64,000 nucleotides of DNA. Origin: Lonsdalea iberica (GTDB taxonomy: Bacteria; Pseudomonadota; Gammaproteobacteria; Enterobacterales; Enterobacteriaceae). The notes below the pieces were generated by a model. That model was given only the letters and a program-made list of their open reading frames with translations, searched no databases and was not told the origin of the DNA. The stretch covers positions 1 through 64,000 of the forward strand of contig NZ_LUTP01000018.1 in assembly GCF_002111585.1 (NCBI RefSeq). The letters run 5' to 3'. A program made the translations under genes and the position numbers. This document shows, in pieces, positions 28,560 to 37,300 of this stretch (the first letter of the stretch is position 1; each line of letters opens with the position of its first letter).

Positions 28560-29642
28560 ATGATGGCTATCCAGGCGCCGCAAAACTATCTCAACCGCGA
28601 CGGATTAATCAGCGAAGTGGGCGACTTTGTCGGGCCGCTGGCCTCACGCATTCTGATTGTCACTGGCCCTCAAGCCTGGCAGGCGACATCTCAGGCTATT
28701 GAGTCCAGCCTGCGTCAACATAACATCTTGTATGAAGTGACCTTCCAGCAAGGTCCGTGTACTCATCAGGCTATCGATCAGGTGGCGACGGCGGCCAGAA
28801 CATGGAACGCCGAGCTGATTCTGGGCGTCGGCGGCGGCCGCGCGTTGGACTGCGCTAAGGCCGTCGGCGACCTCCTGGGGCAGTTGCCGGTAGTCGCCGT
28901 CCCGACCATTGCCGCCACCTGTGCCGCCTGGTCGCCGATTAGCGTGATCTATGACGGCAGAGGCGCGCATGTCGCCCCCTTGCCGTTGAAACGACTGCCG
29001 GTGTGGGTACTGGTGGACAGTGAGGTGATAGCACGTAGTCCCGCACGCTATCTCAAAGCCGGCATCGTGGATGCGCTCGCGAAGTGGTACGAATTCCAAC
29101 CCTATTTGCAGGCGGATCCCACGTCGCTGGCGCTGGTGTTGAAGGCGCGGGCCGCAGGTCTGGCGCTGGAAATGTTTAACCGTCACGGCGACCAGGCGCT
29201 GAAGGATATTGAAGCACAGCGCGTCACGAGCGCGCTGCGGCAGGTCATCGACGCTAATATTGCGCTGGCTGGATTAGCGAATAGCATGAAGGACGATGTG
29301 GCCCGCGTCGGCGTCGCGCACGCCATTCATAACAGCATGACCCGCCAGCCCGAGCTGCATCACTGGCTGCACGGCGAGAAGGTCGGTTTCGGGCTGGTGG
29401 TGCAGGCGCTGTTAAATACCGAGCGGGAAGAGGAACAGCAGCCGCTGCTCGCGCTGCTGTCGCGCTTCGGCAGTCCGTTAACGCTGACCCAATTAGGATT
29501 GGCGGACAAACCGGAGCAGGTAGAAAGCATAGCGCGCCATGTGCGCATTCGTTCCGCCGCGCTCCTGCCTTTCGCCGTAGATAACGATGCGATACTGAAA
29601 GCGCTGTGGAAGACCGAAAATCTGGCGACCGTCGCCGCCTGA
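28560..29642 (+). CDS. Iron-containing alcohol dehydrogenase family oxidoreductase, HcxA/YbdH-like
   Basis: 360 residues with the Fe-ADH/glycerol dehydrogenase fold. The NAD-binding region has GVGGGRALDCAK (about 93-104), followed by VPTIAATCAAWSPISV, which matches E. coli YbdH (HcxA, hydroxycarboxylate dehydrogenase A). Metal ligands are probably the Asp of KAGIVDALAKWYE, His in HAIHNSM and His in HWLHGEKVGFG. It would interconvert a 2-hydroxy and a 2-oxo acid with NAD(P)H. The ATGATG start lacks a strong ribosome site. It stands alone, divergent from a LysR gene. Confidence 0.82.
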   Translation: MMAIQAPQNYLNRDGLISEVGDFVGPLASRILIVTGPQAWQATSQAIESSLRQHNILYEVTFQQGPCTHQAIDQVATAARTWNAELILGVGGGRALDCAKAVGDLLGQLPVVAVPTIAATCAAWSPISVIYDGRGAHVAPLPLKRLPVWVLVDSEVIARSPARYLKAGIVDALAKWYEFQPYLQADPTSLALVLKARAAGLALEMFNRHGDQALKDIEAQRVTSALRQVIDANIALAGLANSMKDDVARVGVAHAIHNSMTRQPELHHWLHGEKVGFGLVVQALLNTEREEEQQPLLALLSRFGSPLTLTQLGLADKPEQVESIARHVRIRSAALLPFAVDNDAILKALWKTENLATVAA

Positions 29643-30178
29643 CAGCCGGATGCCGCCCATTTTTGGGACCTTGGCGGCGGCAGAGCGCCTCTGCGCCACT
29701 CGCTCTGACGCCACGCGCCTGAGCAAATTGAAGACTATGCGTCAAAATGCCGTAAACGGCACCGAACCGGCTAAGCGTGAGTCCTTCTCCGCGACATCAC
29801 AACCCGCATTTTTCAGACCGCCAGATCCCCCGCCTACGCCCCCTCCCCCTATCGACGGAGAAGGTCGGCGCGCACGCCACGTCATCAACCGTTTTGAGTC
29901 GCCCTGCGTTGGACATTTCGTCAGGCGCATACTCTGGAAACAAAGCGCATTGCCGCGCGTTCGAACAATTTATCCTTGCGCTGATACCGGCTCCCCCATG
30001 TTTTCGCCGTGTAACTCCGCTATATTATCTGTGGTTCCAGACCCGACAAGGTGTAAAATTTCGGTTCAGAATCAGGTTCTATCCACCATGTAACCGTTAT
30101 CACTCTCGGCTGTGAGGATGGGATACAAACTGGTTTTCATCTGGAGCCCATCGTTCAATTATGCAGGAGGCGTAATAC
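29643..30178. other. Intergenic region, nothing recognised
   Basis: 536 bases between the HcxA-like and cdh genes. It holds the cdh promoter region and an AGGAGG site at its right end. No RNA gene or clear repeat is apparent. Confidence 0.4.
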
Positions 30179-30928
30179 ATGCAGAGGAAACAGAAGATAA
30201 AGTATGCGGCAGCTGCCGTCATCGTATTGCTGGTGCTGGTCGGGTTCTTCCTGTTTAGAGACAGCAGCGATGCGCTGTGGAATACGGTCTCGGAAAAGTG
30301 CGTCCCCAGTCAGCAGCAGGGATCTCCCGCGCCTTGCCTTGCGGTTAATAGCAGTACTCAATCCGCGCTACTTAAAGACAGAAATGGTCCCTACCACGAT
30401 CTATTGCTGCCGACGGAGAAAATCTCCGGGATCGAAAGCCCCGCGTTGCAAGCGCACACGGCTCCACCTTTTTTCGCTGCCGCCTGGGAGGCCCGTAAGC
30501 ACCTGTCCCACGAAGCAGGTAAAACGCTGCCGGATGATATCCTCGTGTTGGCCGTCAACTCACGCTATGCGCGCACGCAGGAACAGTTGCACATCCATAT
30601 CTCCTGCCTGAGGCCCGAGGCCTACCAGACGCTGCGCGAGCAGGGAAATACCCTGTCAACCGACTGGCAGCCGCTGGGCGAAGAGCTGCGTGGACATCGC
30701 TATCTGGCGAAGAAGCTGACCACGCAGGATTTGACGCGAGACGACCCCTTTAAAGAGCTCTACGCCTATGCACAGCGTCAGGGGGATAGCATAGACAACT
30801 ACGGACTGGCGTTGACCGTCACGCCCGATGGCGAGAAACTGCTGCTGGCTAACCGGGGCGTCCGCTTCGGCTTTAACCGCGGTTCGACCTCTGAGCTGAT
30901 CGACCCCCAGTGCTCACTGGCGCATTAA
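30179..30928 (+). CDS. cdh: CDP-diacylglycerol pyrophosphatase
   Basis: 249 residues with one N-terminal membrane anchor (about 8-26, VIVLLVLVGFFLF). The mature domain has WNTVSEKCVP, CLAVN, the conserved LPTEKISGIESP region and the catalytic-type QLHIHISC (His-x-His, about 137-144), as in enterobacterial Cdh of the HIT-like superfamily. It hydrolyses CDP-diacylglycerol to CMP and phosphatidic acid at the inner membrane. AGGAGG precedes the start and a strong terminator follows. Single-gene unit. Confidence 0.92.
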   Translation: MQRKQKIKYAAAAVIVLLVLVGFFLFRDSSDALWNTVSEKCVPSQQQGSPAPCLAVNSSTQSALLKDRNGPYHDLLLPTEKISGIESPALQAHTAPPFFAAAWEARKHLSHEAGKTLPDDILVLAVNSRYARTQEQLHIHISCLRPEAYQTLREQGNTLSTDWQPLGEELRGHRYLAKKLTTQDLTRDDPFKELYAYAQRQGDSIDNYGLALTVTPDGEKLLLANRGVRFGFNRGSTSELIDPQCSLAH

Positions 30929-30936
30929 TCGATGAC

Positions 30937-30968
30937 GGGACCCGTTACCGGGTCCCTCTCTTTTTTTC
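30937..30968 (+). terminator. Rho-independent terminator of cdh
   Basis: GGGACCCG-TTAC-CGGGTCCC followed by TCTCTTTTTTTC, 8 bases past the stop. Its tail overlaps the last bases of the convergent GNAT gene. Confidence 0.92.
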
Positions 30969-31812
30969 AGGCCATAGCCTGCGACATAAGCGCGAACGCC
31001 CGAGGCCCCTTGCCATCATTCTTCCACGGTTCGCCGCGCACCATCACCACCGGGGCATCTACCTGCATCAGACCGCACCGTGATAACCATTCCCCCAGCC
31101 CCTGCGACGCATGCGTATCAATACGCACAAAATCGCCCATTCTGTCCTGCATAAGCTGTGCGATGATCCGCTGCGCATCCGGCAAGCGCCAAGCGATAAC
31201 CGGACCGAGAGTCCAGCCGCGTCCGAAACGACGACGGCCGCCCCAACCGACGATGCGCTCGCCTTCTTCCAACACCCAGAGTTCCGCATGGCGAAACAGA
31301 TCGGACACCAGCGCCGAACGCACCAGACCGTTGGCCTGCCAGTCCTGTTCCGTTAAGTCGGGGAGATCCTCTTCGCGCGCAAGACGAAGCCGCTGCTCAG
31401 CTTTATCTTCCACGCGCGGAACAGCCGTCAGACAGGCGGTCTGAAACTGCTGAGTTTCGCCGACCGCCGTGAAGCCCAACGACTGATACAGCGGAAGCCC
31501 GGCGACGGTGGCATGCAGCCTGAGCTGTCGCTCGCCCAACGCCGCGACTCGCTGTTCCAAGAGGCGACGACCTATGCCCTGCCCCTGAAATTCCGCATCG
31601 ACCACAACCAAACCGAGCGTGGCCCACTCGGCTCCCCAGCGCCAGCTCAGCGCCGTGCCCACTATCTGCCCCTCGCACTCGGCAACCGTCCCATCGCCCA
31701 GTCGCAACGCCTCCTGCCAATCCTCCACCCGATGCGGCCAGTGCAACTGCTGGGTAAGTCGATAACCAGCCAGGCAGTCGGCCTGCGTCATCGGACGCAA
31801 TATGATCCCCAT
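30967..31812 (-). CDS. GNAT family N-acetyltransferase
   Basis: 281 residues from an ATG preceded by AGAGGG. The N-terminal GNAT domain (about 3-130) has the acetyl-CoA loop in VVDAEFQGQGIGRRLLE (Q/RxxGxG/A). The C-terminal half (about 140-281) looks like a second, degenerate GNAT-like domain. The acceptor is unknown. Convergent with cdh. Confidence 0.85.
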   Translation of the reverse strand: MGIILRPMTQADCLAGYRLTQQLHWPHRVEDWQEALRLGDGTVAECEGQIVGTALSWRWGAEWATLGLVVVDAEFQGQGIGRRLLEQRVAALGERQLRLHATVAGLPLYQSLGFTAVGETQQFQTACLTAVPRVEDKAEQRLRLAREEDLPDLTEQDWQANGLVRSALVSDLFRHAELWVLEEGERIVGWGGRRRFGRGWTLGPVIAWRLPDAQRIIAQLMQDRMGDFVRIDTHASQGLGEWLSRCGLMQVDAPVVMVRGEPWKNDGKGPRAFALMSQAMA

Positions 31813-32094
31813 CACCGTTACCCTCTTGTTCTGTTAACGTCCTCGGTGCCATGCATAACGTTAACGAGTCAAACCCGCTTCGTCCCCGCGACTTTCGCCT
31901 TGCGCACGCCGAGACCTCATTGTTCGAACCTATCTGAAGCCCCTTTCCAACTCAATGCTCTCACATTCCGGCCCAATCGCGGCCAGCCACTGCTTGCCGA
32001 GCCTACCAAGACTGACATAACATGAATTCTATCGCGCCTATCACTAGGTGCCGCTGCCTGCAAGCGCGCTCATATCAAACCAATGAAGAATATC

Positions 32095-32583
32095 ATGGCC
32101 GAAAAACAGCATACTTACCGAGTAAACGTACGTTGGACGGGAAATCAGGGCAGCGGAACTGAAAGCTATCGCGGCTATAGCCGCAGCCATGAAATCAGCG
32201 CCCAGGGGAAATCCTCCACCCTCGCGGGCTCGTCAGATCCCTGCTTTCGCGGCGACGAGACGCGGTGGAATCCGGAGGAGCTGCTGCTGGCCTCCCTTTC
32301 CGCCTGTCATAAGCTGTGGTATCTGGGTCTTTGCGCCGGGGCAGGCGTGAGTGTGCTGGAGTACGAGGACGCCGCTGAGGGCGTCATGGTCGAGGAGCAA
32401 AACGGCGCGGGACAATTTCTGTCGGTCACGCTGCGACCACGGCTGATCGTGACCGCAGAGTCAAATCTGCAAACGGCATGTGAATTGCACCATCAGGCTC
32501 ACGAAATGTGTTTCATCGCCCGTTCGGTGAATTTCGAGGTGCACTGCGAACCGGTGATCGAATCAACAAAAATTAAGCAATAA
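32095..32583 (+). CDS. OsmC family peroxiredoxin-like protein
   Basis: About 162 residues (start at MAEKQHTY; an ATG four codons upstream at 32083 is possible). The family features are RWNPEELLLASLSACHKLWYL with the peroxidatic Cys, and a second Cys in AHEMCFIARSV near the C-terminus. OsmC/Ohr proteins reduce organic hydroperoxides in the cytoplasm. It is longer at the N-terminus than OsmC and closer to the uncharacterised OsmC-like group. Stands alone. Confidence 0.85.
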   Translation: MAEKQHTYRVNVRWTGNQGSGTESYRGYSRSHEISAQGKSSTLAGSSDPCFRGDETRWNPEELLLASLSACHKLWYLGLCAGAGVSVLEYEDAAEGVMVEEQNGAGQFLSVTLRPRLIVTAESNLQTACELHHQAHEMCFIARSVNFEVHCEPVIESTKIKQ

Positions 32584-32654
32584 CTCGTTAATTTCCTCCG
32601 CTTGCGACGGACTTTTCCCTTAACAGTCTTATTTTATCTCACCGGCCATAACTT

Positions 32655-32675
32655 TCCCTTTTTAACAAAAAGGGA
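32655..32675. terminator. Perfect inverted repeat after the OsmC-like gene
   Basis: TCCCTTTTT-AAC-AAAAAGGGA, 72 bases past the OsmC-like stop. It could act as a terminator; the following TATTATTG is only weakly T-rich. Confidence 0.45.
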
Positions 32676-33537
32676 TATTATTGTGAAAACGTAAATGCCG
32701 TAAGATTAAGTATTCAATGATATAAACTTCAATCTAAACCGGATTATCTCCAAGCCTAATGCTACAAGGAGTGTAATATCGTGGCTGAACAAACGGCAGT
32801 GGATTCCCCTTATTTTAAGGTGATATATAAGATCTTGAAAATAGTTCCCATCGGTGAACGCTTTCTCGCACAGGGGAACCGAAAACAGCAAATAAAATTT
32901 GATAGAGGCCGATTACATCAGAAAAGCCCAATGCGGCCACCCAGCAAAAAAACAGTGCACTGTCATATAGTTCCATTAAAACCTCCCCATTCCAGCGCCA
33001 ACACTCCCGTACACCCTCTTCCTGTAAACGATTCCACTACTCACTTCCCGTTTATTTTATTACCAATAATAGTTATGTATTCTTTTTATCATCCGGTTCT
33101 GCTTAGGCGTTATTTCCAAGCAAAAAACCACCGGCCAGCTCCCTTTTTCTTTCACTTTAACGATGTGACTCTTATGAAAAACAATTATCTTTTACACAAT
33201 ATGAACAGGCTTTATTTCACACTCTCGCCTTACCCTATTTGGCTTGCGATAATCAGACCGTTAAAAATATCTGAGGCAAAAATGAAATGGGCTTGTAGCG
33301 ATAACACGCTGTACCGAGAGGAAAAGGCGGGCCACAGCGGGCCGCTGATTATGCGGTCGCGGCGCTGGAAATATTTCGCCAGCGGGGAATTCTATTTGTT
33401 GTACAGCCGACGCCACGAACAGAGCGCCAACGGGTTGACGCCGGCGGGTGAGGCGGGAATGGCGGATGCACTCAATAAATGGCGTCGAGGCCACCTGCTG
33501 CCAAGCAAATTGGCGCCCAGACTGGCCGAGGGATCCC
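32676..33537. other. Region with one long open frame of doubtful reality
   Basis: About 860 bases. A GTG-initiated frame from 32781 (after AAGGAG) to 33545 could encode 254 residues, but composition changes from AT-rich to GC-rich within it, the middle looks non-coding and no family is recognised. It overlaps the next gene start by 8 bases. The part from about 33290 may be a remnant of a coding sequence. I do not call it a gene. Confidence 0.35.
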
Positions 33538-34176
33538 ATGACTGACGTTAACTGGCCGCTGTTTCTCATCGCCTCATTCACCTTCTGCGCCATCCCTGGA
33601 AAGGATGTGGAGTGCATTACCGGTAACTTTGATCGGTTTGGCAAGAGAGCCGCCCTGAGCGGAATCGTCGGACTGGCGCTAGGCTACTATTGCTATGTCA
33701 TTTTGTCCTGGCTGATCGTCAGCTTCACGCTGGCGGCTCCCCCCGTCGTACTGACTGTCCTCAAGCTGTTGGGCGCGCTGTTTTTAATCTGGGAAGGCTG
33801 CCGCATTTACCGTATGCCTCCCGCGTCGCGTTATTTGTCTAAACACACGGCGATGACCACAATACATCCCTCATCCTTCTTTCTACAGGGGACAACCCGC
33901 AGCCTGCAGAACCTCCGTGGGGGCCTCTTTTATCTGGCCTTCTTTTCCCAGTTCATGTCGCCGAGCAGCACCGGCGATAAGGTCATTCTGATGGGATCGC
34001 TGTTTTGCCTGGGGACTACGGCGTTCAATCTGGCGTATTGCTACCTGTCTCCCTGGCTTAAAAAACGGAGCGTCAACGATATCGATTTCTTCCTTTCGCA
34101 AGTGCCGGCCATGTTGCTGTTAGCCATTGGTAGCTGGATGACATGTGAAATTGCCTGGGGGGTGATGCCGTCGTAG
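33538..34176 (+). CDS. LysE/RhtB family amino acid exporter-like protein
   Basis: 212 residues with six hydrophobic segments in the LysE pattern: LFLIASFTFCAIPGKD, then GKRAALSGIVGLALGYYCYV, and VLKLLGALFLIWEGCRIYR in the first half. The usual PGPN/PGPD signature after helix 1 reads PGKD. The mid-loop glycine-rich FxxG segment is replaced by FFLQGTTRSLQNLRGGLFYLAFF, still family-like. ATG at 33538 is chosen because the family starts directly at helix 1; the frame is open upstream. Probably exports an amino acid, substrate unknown. The altered signature may mean a different or weak function. Confidence 0.7.
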   Translation: MTDVNWPLFLIASFTFCAIPGKDVECITGNFDRFGKRAALSGIVGLALGYYCYVILSWLIVSFTLAAPPVVLTVLKLLGALFLIWEGCRIYRMPPASRYLSKHTAMTTIHPSSFFLQGTTRSLQNLRGGLFYLAFFSQFMSPSSTGDKVILMGSLFCLGTTAFNLAYCYLSPWLKKRSVNDIDFFLSQVPAMLLLAIGSWMTCEIAWGVMPS

Positions 34177-34195
34177 AGAGAAAATGACAAGCGCC

Positions 34196-34235
34196 GCGCG
34201 ATGCGCCAGCCGCTAAATAGCACGGCGCATCGCGC
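34196..34235. terminator. Long hairpin after the LysE-like gene
   Basis: GCGCGATGCGCC / GGCGCATCGCGC, a 12-bp stem with a 16-base loop, 20 bases past the stop. It lies between convergent genes. Confidence 0.55.
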
Positions 34236-34279
34236 AGCGTTCGTTAAAACAGATCTTAGGTGCAGGCCGCCGTGGGATA

Positions 34280-34299
34280 CGGGCCCGGAATAGGGCCCG
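34280..34299. terminator. Short GC hairpin after the YjeH-like gene
   Basis: CGGGCCC-GGAATA-GGGCCCG, 15 bases beyond the minus-strand stop. No T-run. Confidence 0.4.
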
Positions 34300-34313
34300 C
34301 TCGCTCGGATGTT

Positions 34314-35588
34314 TTATGCCCGAGAGTCACCGGAAGGCGTCGTCTGACGCAGGCGCCATGAACTCCAGACAAAGGCGAGCAACATAATGACGACGGCATA
34401 CATCATGTTGTCACCGATGACTCCGGCGACGCCAAGACAAAACAGGCTCGCCAACAGCGCCATCACTCGTTGATGACCGTGAAGCAAGCGACATGCCGAC
34501 AGAGAAGCCGCCAGATAGATCATCACAAAGACGCCGTTAGCACAGGCGATCAGGCTATCCAGACCGATAGACCAACCGTACTTGAGGGCGACGGTGATGG
34601 CGACGGGAAGTACCGCAAACAGCGTCGCCACGACCGGCGCATGAAAACGGTTACGGTACGCCAGACAACGACTTATCGCGTCCTCTCCCTTCATCGAAAC
34701 AATCAATCGGGTAAAACTGATGATGTAAAGATTGACTGCGGCAAGACAGGTCAAAAAACCCATCAGGCCGATGACTATTGCCCCAGTTCGACCAAAGGCT
34801 TGTCCAATTAGCCGGGGCAACGAGGAGATATTTTCGACTTCGTTGCCGAAGGCGGAAAAACGCAGCACGGTATAGCTCAACAAGCAATACAGGCTGAGCG
34901 CGATAGTCAGAGAGATGACAATTGTGCGGGGAAAGTCTCTTTCAGGAGACGCGAATTCTGGCGCGAGATGCGCTACAGCCTCAATGCCCACGAAGCACCA
35001 AAAAATAATGCCCATCGCCTTGAAGAACGACAACAGGCCATCGCCGCCAGTCGGTATGACCTTAGGAGCGGCGAGCGGTGCTTCCATGAAGCCCACCACA
35101 ATGACGCTGATCAAGACCAGCGCCGTCAGCACCGTGATGCCGAACTGCACATTGCCCGAGAGCGTGACGTTGAAGGCATTAACGATCAGAATCAGCGACA
35201 GCATGAGCAGCGCGAAATAACCGCAGTAGACCGGGGAAAGCCCGAGGCAATACGCCAGGTAGTTGGCGCCGGTGATCACCACCACCGGCGGACCGATGGG
35301 GATGACGGAAAGGTACAACCAGGAGATGCTCTGCCGCAGGCGATGCCCGTAGGCCAGTTCAACAAAGTGTGCTGTACCCGCGCTGTGGGGAAAATGACGC
35401 CCCAGCAGCGCGAAGGTGAAGACCACGGGCAGCACCAGCATCGTCATTCCCAACCACGCCAACCACGCCCACGGTCCGGCAAGTCCGGCCACCATGGCCG
35501 GAACAATAAAAACACCTGAACCTAACAGCGTAGAAACCAGAAAACCCACTCCTTGATGTAGACTTAACTTACCGCACTGCTCAGACAT
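34314..35588 (-). CDS. APC family amino acid transporter, YjeH-like exporter
   Basis: 424 residues, about 12 membrane helices. It follows E. coli YjeH (exporter of methionine and branched-chain amino acids) closely in pattern: GSGVFIVPAM in helix 1, FALLGRHFPHSAGTAHFVELAYG, WLYLSVIPIGPP, then FWCFVGIEAVAHLAPEFASPERDFPR and ANGVFVMIYL. It shares 25 bases with the end of the upstream radical SAM gene, so translation is coupled and the two proteins probably act in one process. Export of an amino acid-like product of the radical SAM enzyme, or import of its substrate, are both inferences. Confidence 0.85.
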   Translation of the reverse strand: MSEQCGKLSLHQGVGFLVSTLLGSGVFIVPAMVAGLAGPWAWLAWLGMTMLVLPVVFTFALLGRHFPHSAGTAHFVELAYGHRLRQSISWLYLSVIPIGPPVVVITGANYLAYCLGLSPVYCGYFALLMLSLILIVNAFNVTLSGNVQFGITVLTALVLISVIVVGFMEAPLAAPKVIPTGGDGLLSFFKAMGIIFWCFVGIEAVAHLAPEFASPERDFPRTIVISLTIALSLYCLLSYTVLRFSAFGNEVENISSLPRLIGQAFGRTGAIVIGLMGFLTCLAAVNLYIISFTRLIVSMKGEDAISRCLAYRNRFHAPVVATLFAVLPVAITVALKYGWSIGLDSLIACANGVFVMIYLAASLSACRLLHGHQRVMALLASLFCLGVAGVIGDNMMYAVVIMLLAFVWSSWRLRQTTPSGDSRA

Positions 35589-36595
35589 GCCATTTCTCCC
35601 TTTATCGAACTCCTGTCATCCAAATGACGACAATGGCACAAACCATGAACACGTAACGCTTTATCGTCGGGACGGTCCGCATTCCATATATCGATCAGCG
35701 AGCGCTCACGAATATTGCCGTAAGTGGGCTGGCTCATATTGAAACAATCGTAAACGTCCCCGATGGAATTCACGTTCAGATTCGTACCGATACGATGACA
35801 ATCTCCGGCCAATTCGCCGACGATAATTCCGCGATCGTTTTCACGCTTAATGATTTTAATTGGCCATTCGAAGCCCATCTCCCGATCATATTGCCGGATG
35901 CGGCTAACCTCTTCAACCAGACGCGTATAGGGCACAAGAAAATCGTCATAACGATGCTGTTTGGCGCTGCCTTCATACAGCACGGTATCAACCAACGGAA
36001 AAATAGTGTGACTGCGGCAATAACTCCAAATATCGTAAATCTCGTCGATATTCTCCGGTAAAACTGACGTTTCAATCGCCAGTCGGGTATTTCCTTTTTC
36101 CAAACGGTTGAAGCCAACGTCCATGAGGTTTTTCAACCCACGTCGCATTTTAGACGCGGCATTATGAATGCCACCGACGATTTCATTTTGGACATCGTCT
36201 TTGAAACTATTAATTTTTCCGATAATAGAAACGTCGCGCGCATAAAGTTTCTCTGCGGTATCACTGTTAATCGCCGTCATATTAGAGAACAGGATACAGT
36301 GCAGACCTTTATCGCCAATATAATCGATCACTTCCCAGAAATTACGCGCCAGCAGCGGCTCTCCCGCCCCCGCGACCAACACGGTTTTAATGCCTAGCGC
36401 CAATCCATCGTCCACCATTTTTTTGATCTCTTCTGTAGACAGTTCGTTGTCGAACTTTTGCGTCTGGGTATAGCAGAAGGGACATTTAAAATTACAAATG
36501 TTTTCCAGCATAATGGTGAGCGTTAATAACTGACGATCTCTTAACGCGAAATAAACATCCTGTTTGGTAAAGGCATTTCCATGAAGTGAATACAT
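35564..36595 (-). CDS. Radical SAM/SPASM-type enzyme of unknown function
   Basis: 343 residues. The radical SAM cluster motif is CNFKCPFC (Cys34, Cys38, Cys41). The SAM-binding GEP motif is AGAGEP (75-80). The C-terminal region shows a SPASM-like signature, C-x12-G-x4-C (Cys266, Gly279, Cys284), then YGNIRERSLIDIW, followed by CxC (Cys320, Cys322) and Cys337, so one auxiliary Fe-S cluster is likely. SPASM enzymes usually modify peptides or proteins; some act on small molecules. No RiPP precursor is apparent; only a 13-codon frame (36650-36612, minus) precedes it. GGAGACAG gives the ribosome site. It overlaps the YjeH-like transporter gene. I do not recognise a characterised homologue. Confidence 0.85.
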   Translation of the reverse strand: MYSLHGNAFTKQDVYFALRDRQLLTLTIMLENICNFKCPFCYTQTQKFDNELSTEEIKKMVDDGLALGIKTVLVAGAGEPLLARNFWEVIDYIGDKGLHCILFSNMTAINSDTAEKLYARDVSIIGKINSFKDDVQNEIVGGIHNAASKMRRGLKNLMDVGFNRLEKGNTRLAIETSVLPENIDEIYDIWSYCRSHTIFPLVDTVLYEGSAKQHRYDDFLVPYTRLVEEVSRIRQYDREMGFEWPIKIIKRENDRGIIVGELAGDCHRIGTNLNVNSIGDVYDCFNMSQPTYGNIRERSLIDIWNADRPDDKALRVHGLCHCRHLDDRSSIKGEMACLSSAVS

Positions 36596-37300
36596 TGATT
36601 CTGTCTCCTTAATTAAAAAATCGCAAAATGCCCAGCCACACTATATCCATGTCATTTATTTAAATTTAACCAAGGTCAATCTAAAAAACTGTCAATTTTA
36701 ATTATTATTGAGAATATAAAAATAAAATAAACAATATTCACTAAAAGCACTTCGTTACAGGTAATAATAGCGGACCGTCAAAGGGATGGTTCTCTGACTT
36801 ATCGATATAAGAAAAGCCCGACTCCTGCGTACTGTAAAAACACTGCATTCCTAGCAGATAAACATGCGTCATTAAAATCTAAATACGAATCAATTAAAGA
36901 AATAATAACACCATTAAACCACCGCCACGATGAAATCAATCACACGATTGGACGTCTTATTTTAATACCCCTATATCATGCGATCGTCTGTTACCATCTT
37001 CCTTGCTGGCGCGACTATAATTTCTTGTCTCGATAATCAGCCATCAAACCATTGTTCCATATTGGTGCCTGACCGGAGTCTCATGCTGAGAAAGAGTGCA
37101 ATGACGTCGTCGCAAAAAGGCACAGCCCCTCCCGGGTTATTCGGCGCCAACTTACCTTTTCCCTCGCGGCATAGGCGATAACAGTAGGAACGTGTATTAT
37201 CCCGGCCGGATTATTCCGTTTAACACACTGGCGATGGCACATTATTTGCTGCCGTTAGCGCATAGCAATCATAAATTCTTAGATGGAACGGGATACTGTT
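36596..37300. promoter_or_regulatory. Divergent region between the radical SAM and PuuP-like genes
   Basis: 705 bases, AT-rich on the left. It should hold promoters for both operons. A 13-codon minus-strand frame lies just before the radical SAM ribosome site. A plus frame (36978-37181) with a hydrophobic start has no ribosome site and is not called. Confidence 0.45.

Noticed and set aside
33448-33537. Upstream in-frame start for the LysE-like protein
   Set aside because: It would add 30 hydrophilic residues before helix 1, which the family lacks.
32781-33545. 254-codon plus frame starting at GTG after AAGGAG
   Set aside because: Composition changes abruptly inside it, no domain is recognised and it overlaps the LysE-like gene start.
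36978-37181. 67-codon plus frame with a hydrophobic start, possible small lipoprotein
   Set aside because: No ribosome site and no similarity; lies in a promoter region.
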